64,000 bases of DNA, from assembly GCF_000834015.1 (NCBI RefSeq), contig NZ_JXQI01000088.1, forward strand, positions 62,001-126,000. Reading direction: 5' to 3'. Shown here one piece after another: positions 7,711 to 15,294 of the stretch (its first letter is position 1; every line of letters begins with the position of its first letter). The notes under the pieces were generated by a model. The model was not told the origin of the DNA, searched no databases, and saw only the letters and a list, made by a program, of their open reading frames with translations. Position numbers and translations under genes: made by a program. The DNA comes from Prevotella pectinovora (GTDB lineage: Bacteria > Bacteroidota > Bacteroidia > Bacteroidales > Bacteroidaceae).

Positions 7711-8871
7711 ATGTGCAAGATTCAAGAAGAATTGAAAGAATGGGCAGAGGAAACCTATAATTTCTACTTGCCACTTGCTTCTAAGCTGAATATGGATTTT
7801 TACACTCAGTCTAAATTGACCGACATCACAGATGACAAGCCTGTAGAATTGATGGTAATAGGTATTAATCCTGGTCATGGTGGTACGTTTCTTAAAGATA
7901 GATTCGAGAAAAGTGAAGATTTACTTTTAGGCAATACTTATAAAGGTAAGCATGAAACAATCCAGAAATGGCGTATTCTAACGAATTTACGCTCTATTCT
8001 TGATTTTGCGGGTCTAGGCTCTATGCTGGATAATGAGAGCCAATTTGTTTTTACCAACGCTACATTTTTCTCAACCCATGATGAGAATGACTTAGTCGGA
8101 AAAGAAATCAAATCAGCACAGTTGGAATCTATCCAATATACTAAGAAACTGATTGAAAAAATTCATCCAAAGCACATCATCTGTTTAGGGGGTAAGAACT
8201 GTACTGATCTCATTGTCGAAAATACGAAGCCACTATTATCAGATTTGGTAAAGTTAGATTATGGAGTTATCGGAGATATCCCTGTTTATGGTATCAATCA
8301 CACTAGCAGTTTCTGGTCTTCAGAGGAGATGGAATTAGTAGGAAAAGCTCTAGGGTTAGCATTCTCTATTGATCGAGAAAACATCGATATAAGCAATTTT
8401 GAAAAGAAAATGAAAACTGCGGTCAATGATTTTAAAAAGAAAAGATATGATCGTGACAATATCAAACTCGAAAGTCTATTAAGATGGCAGTATATTTACG
8501 CTTGCCTAAATAATTTCTGCGAGTATCAATTACATCTTGAGAAAGCTGAATACCAAAATGACTGGGTGAGATTCTTTATTAAGGATTCTGAAGGAAGAAA
8601 CATCTTAAAACTTGCGTTGATAAACCAAGCAGACGAAAAAAGTATAGGAATTACTTATTTGGAGAAAAACCAGTGTAAAGGTGATAATTTTGATTCATTG
8701 GTGGCATCACTACAATCCATAGATAAATTCAGTCCTTATATTACGAGTAAAGATAAGGTAGGTTGGATTGGATATTTGAAAATGACAAATAGACTTAAAG
8801 ATACAGATTTATTTATTAGAGAGACAAAGTCACTTCTAAGTGATATAGTCTCACATCTTTCCTCAATGTAA
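7711..8871 (+). CDS. Uracil-DNA glycosylase-like protein with C-terminal extension
   Basis: 386 residues. Residues 45-205 show the UDG-superfamily pattern: motif 1 LMVIGINPGHGG (GINPG 51-55, the form seen in MUG/TDG-type enzymes), a FVFTNATFF strand with Asn116, KHIICLGGKNCTDL (the central strand), and motif 3 GINHTSSFWS with His197. The C-terminal 170 residues are not recognised. A UDG-fold enzyme would remove uracil or a modified pyrimidine from DNA, leaving an abasic site. It sits between two nuclease-like genes, which suggests a glycosylase-plus-nuclease pathway (inference). It is too long for a housekeeping Ung. Confidence 0.65.
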   Translation: MCKIQEELKEWAEETYNFYLPLASKLNMDFYTQSKLTDITDDKPVELMVIGINPGHGGTFLKDRFEKSEDLLLGNTYKGKHETIQKWRILTNLRSILDFAGLGSMLDNESQFVFTNATFFSTHDENDLVGKEIKSAQLESIQYTKKLIEKIHPKHIICLGGKNCTDLIVENTKPLLSDLVKLDYGVIGDIPVYGINHTSSFWSSEEMELVGKALGLAFSIDRENIDISNFEKKMKTAVNDFKKKRYDRDNIKLESLLRWQYIYACLNNFCEYQLHLEKAEYQNDWVRFFIKDSEGRNILKLALINQADEKSIGITYLEKNQCKGDNFDSLVASLQSIDKFSPYITSKDKVGWIGYLKMTNRLKDTDLFIRETKSLLSDIVSHLSSM

Positions 8872-8921
8872 TAGTAATACTTGAATTTGAATATTGGTTG
8901 TATAATAAATAAAGTTGAAAT

Positions 8922-9536
8922 ATGGACACTAAAGATAAATCGCTACCAAGATTGATGCGTGATTCAAGCGAAACAGACGGCAAAGCTGAGATAGTTATGG
9001 ATTATGTATTATCATGGACGCTGAGAAGAGCTGCCAAGGAATGTGATATCGACAACAAACCTCTGCTGAGACATTATTGTAGGTATATGTTAGGCTTGCT
9101 TTTAGAAATACCAATGTCAGATGACGTAATAGTATCAGAAGTAAGGGTATGGAAAGAATACTGGAATATTGATCTTTGGGTAGAAGTAGCTCTTCAGTGC
9201 AATGGAGAAACAGAGCATCATGCTATTTTGATAGAAAACAAATATTATACGATGCTTCATAATTCCTATGATGATGACGGAGTACCACGTAACCAATTAG
9301 AAGTATATAAAAAGAAATTTGATCGCCATTATGCAGATCAAGAACATGATAATGATATCTGGCAGAAACATTATGCATTAATCACATGTATTGATCGCGA
9401 TGATCCCAAATTCGAATCATACAAAATTGCGGAATCGTTTGGCTTCAATATCTTTTCATTCTATGATTTGCTACCTGAAGCAACAGAAGACACAGAGAGC
9501 GATATTTTTAATGAATTCTGGCTTAGGTCATGGTAA
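8922..9536 (+). CDS. PD-(D/E)XK nuclease-like protein
   Basis: 204 residues. The pattern NIDLWVEVAL ... HHAILIENKYYTML gives Asp84, Glu105, Lys107, then RNQLEVY (Gln125), the same core layout as the 6414 protein but without the Cys insert or long C-terminus. Fifth gene of the operon from 5226, 50 bases after the UDG-like gene and followed by a strong hairpin at 9561-9591. Possibly a single-domain partner nuclease; no substrate can be named. Confidence 0.65.
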   Translation: MDTKDKSLPRLMRDSSETDGKAEIVMDYVLSWTLRRAAKECDIDNKPLLRHYCRYMLGLLLEIPMSDDVIVSEVRVWKEYWNIDLWVEVALQCNGETEHHAILIENKYYTMLHNSYDDDGVPRNQLEVYKKKFDRHYADQEHDNDIWQKHYALITCIDRDDPKFESYKIAESFGFNIFSFYDLLPEATEDTESDIFNEFWLRSW

Positions 9537-9560
9537 ATTGATGGAGAAATAAAACTTTTA

Positions 9561-9591
9561 TGGAGTTATGCCCACAGTTGGCATAGCTCCA
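9561..9591 (+). terminator. 12-bp-stem hairpin between the two island operons
   Basis: Arms TGGAGTTATGCC (9561-9572) and GGCATAGCTCCA (9580-9591) form a 12-bp stem with one G-U wobble and a 7-base loop, followed by TTTTACTTTT. It likely ends the WYL operon. Confidence 0.65.
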
Positions 9592-9593
9592 TT

Positions 9594-9621
9594 TTACTTT
9601 TGCACCAAATTACAAAAGTAA
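9594..9621 (+). promoter_or_regulatory. Promoter with overlapping perfect inverted repeat (operator candidate)
   Basis: TACTTTTG (9595-9602) matches TAnnTTTG. It lies inside the left arm of a perfect 9-bp inverted repeat, TTACTTTTG (9594-9602) and CAAAAGTAA (9613-9621), spacer 10. A regulator binding this dyad would cover the -7 element and start site of the 9628 operon. The WYL protein is the obvious local candidate. Confidence 0.6.
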
Positions 9622-9627
9622 AGCAGT

Positions 9628-10293
9628 ATGAACAACAAAGTTTATTTCGCAGACTCCATTCGTGGTGGCAGAGCTGATGCAGAACTATATCAAAGGATGA
9701 TTGATTATATCAGCCGGAAAGATAAAGTGCTGACCGAACATATCGGCAAAACTGCAATTAGCATGAAGCAGCAGACTCGGATAATCGACTCACATATCTA
9801 TGAACGTGATGTTAACTGGCTACAGTCATGTGATATGGTCATAGCAGAATGCTCTAATGCTTCTCTTGGTGTTGGTTACGAATTGGCATATGCAGAAGCT
9901 CATAATATTCCTGTGTTTGTTTTTTATAACAAGCATTCATCTTCCTTATCAGCAATGATAAATGGGAATAGATATTTTAGAACCATTCCTTATGAGACTG
10001 AAGATGAGATTTACACTGCTCTTGACAAAATCCTTGACAACAATTACAAGTCTTTCGATTTCATAGATATAGATGCAGTAATTACAGGTAATCATGGACT
10101 TGATTATTTGCCACACGGTTGGCACAAAAGAGAATTAGCAATGCTCATGGGAAAACCTGCACAAGGAAAAACGATTTTCTCATTGCGAAGTGCTCTCAAT
10201 ATATCAACTGAACATATTCCTTCTATTTACTTTCTTCCGGAAATGGAAGGAGAACATGCTATAAACAAAATGGCTTTTAGGTATATTCAATGA
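9628..10293 (+). CDS. DNPH1/Rcl-like nucleotide N-hydrolase joined to truncated DnaB-like ATPase
   Basis: 221 residues. Residues 1-140 closely follow the 2'-deoxynucleoside 5'-phosphate N-hydrolase family: VYFADSIRGGR, VLTEHIGK, DVNWLQSCDMVIAECSNAS, LGVGYELAYAEA with the catalytic Glu in GYEL, and LSAMINGN. Such enzymes cleave the base from dNMPs; human DNPH1 acts on 5-hydroxymethyl-dUMP. Residues 165-221 are a different domain start: WHKRELAMLMGKPAQGKT (Walker A 175-182), SLRSALN, SIYFLPEMEGEHAINKMAFR, resembling the DnaB helicase core but stopping about 40 residues after Walker A. The reading frame ends at a junction with unrelated sequence (10280-10396), so the ATPase part is probably a truncation. 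Confidence 0.72.
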   Translation: MNNKVYFADSIRGGRADAELYQRMIDYISRKDKVLTEHIGKTAISMKQQTRIIDSHIYERDVNWLQSCDMVIAECSNASLGVGYELAYAEAHNIPVFVFYNKHSSSLSAMINGNRYFRTIPYETEDEIYTALDKILDNNYKSFDFIDIDAVITGNHGLDYLPHGWHKRELAMLMGKPAQGKTIFSLRSALNISTEHIPSIYFLPEMEGEHAINKMAFRYIQ

Positions 10294-10396
10294 TGATCCA
10301 AGAAATAGATGGATTCCTGGAGAGACAATTAGTTTACTAATTTCTGGAATAATGGTACTTCTTGCGATTAGAACAATGTTTGTGAAGGTTAAATGA
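10280..10396 (+). pseudogene. Orphan 3' fragment of a membrane protein
   Basis: A +1 frame relative to the preceding gene reads GIFNDDPRNRWIPGETISLL, then a hydrophobic stretch ISGIMVLLAIRTMFVKVK and stop at 10394-10396. It has no start codon of its own and looks like the tail of an unrelated membrane protein fused behind the truncated DnaB-like domain, marking a recombination scar. Confidence 0.4.
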
Positions 10397-10397
10397 T

Positions 10398-11060
10398 ATG
10401 GAAGAAATAGTATTAGAATCTGTAAGGTTGATTGCGGCTGATCAAGTCAGTGAATTGGTTATTAGCCAACTACGTTCAGAACACATCTATTCTTTAGGGA
10501 ATAGTTCTTATGTATTGATGAATATGGTACTGGTATCATCAAAAAATGGTATTCAGAATATTAAGAATGTACTTGCCAATCATAAGAAAGCTAAGCGGGC
10601 TATTGCAGTTCTGATAGACTCAGAGCTGCAAGTTCCAGAAATGGCAGACATTGATTCTGTTCTGTCATTCACTAACAAGGATGAATTTTACAATGAATTC
10701 AAAAGCTTTTTGTCTTTGATTCGTCACAATGTAGAAATTCATGGGTTAGTCTGTTTTGATTTTAATGACTTTTTTACGATGATTAAAGGCAGAAATGAAC
10801 TTTCTGTTCATTCTTGCGCTTATAACGAGAAAATTAGTGAAGCAACTTCAGAATTGAGAAAGAATATTAATCCAAATCATGCTAACTATCTGCTGACATT
10901 TACTGTTGAGCATTATAATCCAGATACGTTTGGGGAAGTATTTTATCCTATCAAGACATATATTGACGAGTTACCAGACGATGGTAATGTCTTTTGGAAT
11001 TTCAGAGAATCATCGACAAAAGAAGTTGTATTGTTTATCTCAAAACAAATATTATCATGA
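10398..11060 (+). CDS. FtsZ-like protein without GTPase domain (copy A)
   Basis: 220 residues. The segment NVEIHGLVCFDFNDFFTMIKGRNELSVHSCAYNEKISEA (residues 111-149) lines up with the FtsZ helix-strand ILPGLINLDFADVKTVM...G.A.MGIG...G..RA.EA, and the following strands (NYLLTFTVEHYNP..FGEVFYPIKTYID......VFWNF) with the FtsZ C-terminal domain. The tubulin signature GGGTGS and the N-terminal nucleotide-binding domain are absent. It overlaps copy B by 4 bases (ATGA), so they are coupled and may pair. Such a truncated tubulin fold could interact with FtsZ or with copy B; that is inference. Confidence 0.55.
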   Translation: MEEIVLESVRLIAADQVSELVISQLRSEHIYSLGNSSYVLMNMVLVSSKNGIQNIKNVLANHKKAKRAIAVLIDSELQVPEMADIDSVLSFTNKDEFYNEFKSFLSLIRHNVEIHGLVCFDFNDFFTMIKGRNELSVHSCAYNEKISEATSELRKNINPNHANYLLTFTVEHYNPDTFGEVFYPIKTYIDELPDDGNVFWNFRESSTKEVVLFISKQILS

Positions 11061-11476
11061 TAGATAACAACATTAAATCGAATATTAGTCAAGGTGAAGA
11101 ATTAGAAGAGCTTATTGCCCAACTCACACAGAATGGCATGCAAATTAAGATAGACAAAAATGATCTTGACTATCTCTATCATGCTAATGCAATACTTAAA
11201 AGAAGAATCATTTCATTTCCACATTTTAGTGAAACGAGGATTGATAGTATCATTCGTGAAATGAACAGCTACAGCAATATCTGCCATAAAGATTACAATA
11301 AAGTAATACTGTATATAGCTACATCCTCCAAGAATCCTTTGCAAATGGATGAGATGAACCAGATAGTATCACTAATTAGTGGTTATTTCACAAGCGATAC
11401 AGAATGCATCTGGGGTATGGCGACAGATGAAAAACTTGAAGATAAATTGTTGGTTATCATTGTATGTAGTAACTAG
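11057..11476 (+). CDS. FtsZ-like C-terminal-domain protein (copy B)
   Basis: 139 residues. The end NKVILYIATSSKNPLQMDEM, then NQIVSLISGYFTSDTECIWG and MATDEKLEDKLLVIIVCS, matches the FtsZ pattern ILV.I.G...L.L.EVN.....I......ANIIFGT..DE.L.D...V.VIA. No GTPase motifs. I prefer ATG 11057 over an upstream in-frame ATG at 10994 because it overlaps the stop of copy A in the usual ATGA form. The N-terminal 75 residues are charged and helical. The pair lies at the right end of the island. Confidence 0.6.
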   Translation: MIDNNIKSNISQGEELEELIAQLTQNGMQIKIDKNDLDYLYHANAILKRRIISFPHFSETRIDSIIREMNSYSNICHKDYNKVILYIATSSKNPLQMDEMNQIVSLISGYFTSDTECIWGMATDEKLEDKLLVIIVCSN

Positions 11477-11652
11477 TAATATAATAAGTTTAGGGAAATT
11501 TTCAATGGGATTCACCGCTATAACTATACGTACAATATAAGTGCAACAAGAAGTTATTAGGCAAAAATAAAAACGGTCAGAAGACCGCTTTAAAGATGAG
11601 GAGGAAGGCTTATTTGCCTTTTCCCTTTTTCTCTTCCAGCTCCTTTTCTGGA
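11477..11652. other. Right-end gap of the island
   Basis: Non-coding. It contains a small hairpin with arms CGGTC/GACCG around 11573-11586 and a pyrimidine-rich stretch. It runs into the right direct repeat. No gene is supported here. Confidence 0.5.
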
Positions 11653-11769
11653 GTTCTTCAAGTGGGAAAGTAAAGTCTTTGTTTCTGCCTCTCTATCGCA
11701 AAAATACTCAGGGCTTTCATAACCTTGATAGACGAAAGGATTCGCTAATTTCTTGTAACTTAGTGTCAT
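11653..11769 (-). pseudogene. Truncated 5' copy of the ATPase gene
   Basis: Codons 1-39 of the ATPase at 3458-4594 are reproduced from ATG at 11769 down to 11653, after which homology stops and the frame runs into unrelated Lys/Arg-rich codons. The promoter is also copied. It is part of the right direct repeat and cannot encode the P-loop. Confidence 0.85.
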
Positions 11770-11860
11770 ACGCCATTACATGTTTTATGTTACAACTTTT
11801 TTGTAATGACAAAGATACGACTATTTCTTGAATATTTAAAAGAAAAAGGGCAGAAAGTTG
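11653..11860. repeat. Right 208-bp direct repeat (DR-R)
   Basis: Same orientation and same length as 4478-4685, with about three differences. Together they bracket 6,967 bp (4686-11652). Recombination between them would remove the island and leave one intact ATPase gene. Confidence 0.92.
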
Positions 11861-12019
11861 GCTCATCCGACATTTGGAGTGATTTGAAGCGCGCATCACA
11901 TCTAATAGCTCTGGCCTCAGACGGCTTTCACAACGAATTGAAATCCATCATTCGTTCAGTCTGCACTTCCAAACGGGCGTGTTGTGATTTTTGGTCAGAA
12001 AAACACCATTTTCATGCTC

Positions 12020-12093
12020 AAAATCTCCCCCTGCCGTGGGGAATGAAACCCCACATTAGGGGGAATCGTTCCCCACACCGTGGGGGATTTTTT
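12020..12093. terminator. Compound C/G-rich hairpin
   Basis: The outer arms AAAATCTCCCC and GGGGGATTTTTT enclose a chain CCGTGGGGAA ... TTCCCCACACCG and an inner CCCCACATTAGGGGG. The whole could fold into one long imperfect stem followed by a T-run. The remainder of 11861-12311 holds no supported gene apart from a partial MITE. Confidence 0.5.
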
Positions 12094-12189
12094 GGCATGT
12101 GTCATATACCAGACATGTGAACACCTTCAGAACTCACTCTTCATGAGCATAATAGGAGTGTTTGAAAAAGTCTGTAAGAATAATCTTTC

Positions 12190-12237
12190 CTTCTAAAAAA
12201 CAAAATCCAAGCAAGCCCTAACGACCGATTTGGGTTA
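12190..12237. repeat. Partial MITE-like element (one end)
   Basis: TTCTAAAAAACAAAATCCAA followed by GCAAGCCCTAACGACCGATT and TGGGTT is the right end of the element seen complete at 15086-15274. Confidence 0.75.
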
Positions 12238-12311
12238 AAGTCGCATCTGAAACCTCTATTTTGCAAAAGTTGGTATTTTGATGACATAAAGGAAGAATTT
12301 GTCTATAATAA

Positions 12312-12342
12312 TTTGCTAGATGGAATAATTTTACTATTTTTG
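12312..12342 (+). promoter_or_regulatory. Promoter of secreted FN3 protein gene
   Basis: TTTG at 12312-12315, 19 bases, TATTTTTG at 12335-12342. Good match to the -33/-7 consensus; leader of about 105 bases. Confidence 0.65.
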
Positions 12343-12455
12343 ACGCGGTTTTGGAAATGTCGCCTGCTTTGTGGCAGCATTGTGGCAGGCTGATGCTTCT
12401 ATGCTAATTAGGGTTTTAAGACATATTTATTTGCAGTGCTGCCTTTTAAAAAAAC

Positions 12456-14945
12456 ATGTCATCTATGAGGAATATCCACATGATCATTTCGGCAACGTTG
12501 TGTTCTCTCATGCTTCTGCCGTCAGTATCCTACGCCCAGAAAACACCGATGGGCAAGTTTGCCCGAGCGGCAATGAAAGCAATGCCGAGAACATCAGAAT
12601 GCCACAGTCTGCCCAACCGTGCAGACGACGAGATTCCCACCAAGACAGTTGTAGACCAGCATTTCGACAAATGGACAGCAGGTACCAACGCCGAACCCGA
12701 CACCAAGATGCTCGGAGGAGGCAGCGTGAACTATGTGCTGCCGGCAGACCTCATGGGAACGAAGGGCTGGACCGGCAATGAGGTATACCAGGCAGGACAG
12801 GCATGTGCGCTACGCATGTATGAGTCTGAATACGGTGGTCTTGCAGGAGGATTCATAAGCACACCGGAGATGGAACTCAGCGGAGACGTAGTGCTGAAGT
12901 TCCGCGCCAGATGTCTGAAAGCCGGCGACGAGGGCGTCATCCGTGTGGCACTGTGCGACAACAACGAAGGTCCCGTTGACGACCGTGATTTTGACATTTC
13001 CGACCAGTGGCAGGAATTCACCTTCGCCACTGACCAGGCCACATTCAATCCCAACAATATATTCCAGTTTTCTGCCGAGGAGGTAGACCTCCTGCTCGAC
13101 GATATCGTGGTGACGCGCAAGGCCAACAAGATACCGGCGCCACAGGTGCTGCAACCAGTAAACAACTCTTCCACCTCGTTTACAGCCCGCTGGAGCCCCA
13201 CTACGACGGCGAGTTCGTATCTCCTCAACGTATACCGCAAGGAGATGCCGGAACACAGTGTGGAGCCAGGCTCTCTGTCGGAGAATTTCGACGGTATCAA
13301 CATCAACGCCGACGGCAAGACCATAAACCAGGACAACCCCGGCTATCCGGAGGGATGGACTATCAATCTGTCGGCACAAGGCTCACAGGATGTATACACA
13401 TCCGAGGGCAACTACAGTTCGGCCCCATTGTCGCTCTGTCTGGATGCCGTAGGCGACGAAATCATTTCGCCCGAGACACCGGCCCCGATAACATCACTCT
13501 CGTTCTGGGTGAAACCGAGTAATATGGAGAATGAAACCGACTATACCTACTCATTGGTGCAGGTAGCCGTATACAACGAGAAAGACGGATGGATACCTAT
13601 CGCCAATATGCCAAACTACTATATGCAGGCCGAAGGCGGACAATACTCGTTCACATCAGAACAGATAGGAGAAGGAATGACAAGGGTGAAGTTCTTCTTC
13701 ATACAGAAAAACTCCGTCGACTTCGCCATCGACGATGTGAAGATAGACTATGCCACACAGCGAGTGCCGGTGACCCAGCTCGACAAGGAACTGACCGACA
13801 CCTGCTACACCATGGACATCGACCCCAACTATGAATATTTCTACAATGTGAGAGCCAAGAACGGAAGCGTGGTGTCGAAGCCATCGCCAGACATGTGGGT
13901 AGACGGCATTCTCGGAGTGAAGGTGGAGGCAAAGGAGGCAACGAATGTCACCGAAACCTCGTTCACGGCAAACTGGACGGAGCTGAACAATGCCGACAGA
14001 TACAAGCTCAACATCATGAAGGTGCTGCAGCCCAAAGAGGATATGCAGAATGTGGTGGTGCTGAGCGAGAACTTCAACAAGATTGACCAGGGCACCATAG
14101 ACAATCCTTATAACCCATACACATATGTGTTCAATCTGGCTGAAAACGGATACACAACGACCGAATGGCTCCTGCAGCTGCCTTATCTGGCTGATGGAAT
14201 GGCAGGAGCACAGCAGACCAACGTGTGGATGGGTCTGGCAGGACTCGTTACATCGCCGCACCTCGACCTCACCTGCGACGGCGGAGCGTTTGATGTAGAC
14301 GTGAAGGCATACAACACGTTTGCCAGCGACACTCTCTTCGTGATGCTCCTGAAAGACTACACCGACAATGTAGCCACCGACCATCGCATCATGCCGCTCA
14401 CGCTGAATGGCACGGGAATGACATCTGCCACAATCCACTTCGACGCTACCGACAACAAGAACCTGCGTGAGAACGTCATCCTGGCATTCATGAGCATGTA
14501 TGGCCAACCTTTCTTCATCGATGAGGTAACCATCCGCCAGAATGTGCGCAAGGGCGAGACTCTCATAGCTCCGTATTCGGTGATGTATCCGAAAGGAAGC
14601 GGTTTCAACGTGACGGATCTCGACCCGCAGTATACTTATGCCTATGATGTTACGGCGATGAGGACCAAGGATTACACTAACTATGTATCTGAAACTTCAG
14701 ACCGTGTGTATGTGAATGGCATAGAAACCGCAGTAGGCAGTGTCTCAACCGGCAGCAACGCCCTTGATATCAGAGTGGCCCACGGTAGCATCTCATTGTC
14801 TACAGACTATGACTCAGCTGATGTATACGACATGCAGGGCAAGACAGTGGCAACTGTTCCGGCTGGTCGTCATGCCGTCAGCCTTGCTCCCGGCGTGTAT
14901 ATCGTGAAGGCCGGAGAGAAGACAGTCAAGGTGGTAGTGCCATAA
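12456..14945 (+). CDS. Large secreted protein with repeated jelly-roll and FN3 domains
   Basis: 829 residues. Signal peptide MRNIHMIISATLCSLMLLPS then VSYAQ, cut near residue 28; the start could be ATG 12456 or 12465. Domains alternate: a jelly-roll/CBM-like block (60-220), an FN3 strand pattern beginning IPAPQVLQPVNNSSTSFTAR (225 on), a second block with SFWVKPSN (280-430), another FN3 beginning with TNVTETSFTANW (about 495), a third block (530-720), and a C-terminal sorting-type domain ending VYDMQGKTVATVPAGRHAVS, LAPGVYIVKAGEKTVKVVVP. Such C-termini direct export or surface attachment in Bacteroidetes. Likely cell-surface carbohydrate or matrix binding; no catalytic motif is seen. Followed by a strong terminator. 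Confidence 0.75.
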   Translation: MSSMRNIHMIISATLCSLMLLPSVSYAQKTPMGKFARAAMKAMPRTSECHSLPNRADDEIPTKTVVDQHFDKWTAGTNAEPDTKMLGGGSVNYVLPADLMGTKGWTGNEVYQAGQACALRMYESEYGGLAGGFISTPEMELSGDVVLKFRARCLKAGDEGVIRVALCDNNEGPVDDRDFDISDQWQEFTFATDQATFNPNNIFQFSAEEVDLLLDDIVVTRKANKIPAPQVLQPVNNSSTSFTARWSPTTTASSYLLNVYRKEMPEHSVEPGSLSENFDGININADGKTINQDNPGYPEGWTINLSAQGSQDVYTSEGNYSSAPLSLCLDAVGDEIISPETPAPITSLSFWVKPSNMENETDYTYSLVQVAVYNEKDGWIPIANMPNYYMQAEGGQYSFTSEQIGEGMTRVKFFFIQKNSVDFAIDDVKIDYATQRVPVTQLDKELTDTCYTMDIDPNYEYFYNVRAKNGSVVSKPSPDMWVDGILGVKVEAKEATNVTETSFTANWTELNNADRYKLNIMKVLQPKEDMQNVVVLSENFNKIDQGTIDNPYNPYTYVFNLAENGYTTTEWLLQLPYLADGMAGAQQTNVWMGLAGLVTSPHLDLTCDGGAFDVDVKAYNTFASDTLFVMLLKDYTDNVATDHRIMPLTLNGTGMTSATIHFDATDNKNLRENVILAFMSMYGQPFFIDEVTIRQNVRKGETLIAPYSVMYPKGSGFNVTDLDPQYTYAYDVTAMRTKDYTNYVSETSDRVYVNGIETAVGSVSTGSNALDIRVAHGSISLSTDYDSADVYDMQGKTVATVPAGRHAVSLAPGVYIVKAGEKTVKVVVP

Positions 14946-15024
14946 CCTCTGCTCGGCTGATAAGAAAACAAGGCAGGTAGCTACATCCTTTTGTGTTTAC
15001 ATAACCTGATACCTGCCTATAATA

Positions 15025-15067
15025 AAATCCCCCGATTCTGTCCATTCTGGGACAGGTCGGGGGATTT
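15025..15067 (+). terminator. Strong hairpin terminator
   Basis: Arms AAATCCCCCGA and TCGGGGGATTT with an inner CTGTCC/GGACAG stem. A second hairpin (AGGCAGGTA/TACCTGCCT) precedes it at about 14972-15018. Confidence 0.75.
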
Positions 15068-15085
15068 CTATAGTATCCTTCCTTT

Positions 15086-15274
15086 AACCCCAATCGGTCA
15101 TTAGGCCGTTTATTGTATTTTTTAATTACTGCTTGCAGTCTTTTGTTTTTTATAAGGCGTCTTTTGTCTGTTTTTAATTCGCAATAGCTCGCTATTACTC
15201 ATTAAAAGCCAAACAAAATCCACTCTTCTAAAAGAACAAAATCCAAGCAAGCCCTAACGACCGATTCGGGTTTA
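15086..15274. repeat. MITE-like element, copy 1
   Basis: About 189 bp with ends AACCCCAATCGGTCATTAGG and its imperfect inverse (CCCTAACGACCGATTCGGGT). Inside are ACTGCTTGCAGT and AATAGCTCGCTATT palindromes and A/T-rich spacers. No coding capacity. Copies at 20261, 39304, 52226 (inverted) and 62001. Confidence 0.85.
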
Positions 15275-15294
15275 AGAAACATCCTTATGGCATT

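Noticed and set aside
5226-11476. Intact integrative element or prophage
   Set aside because: No integrase, relaxase, capsid or terminase gene is visible between the direct repeats; only a transposase-like scrap.
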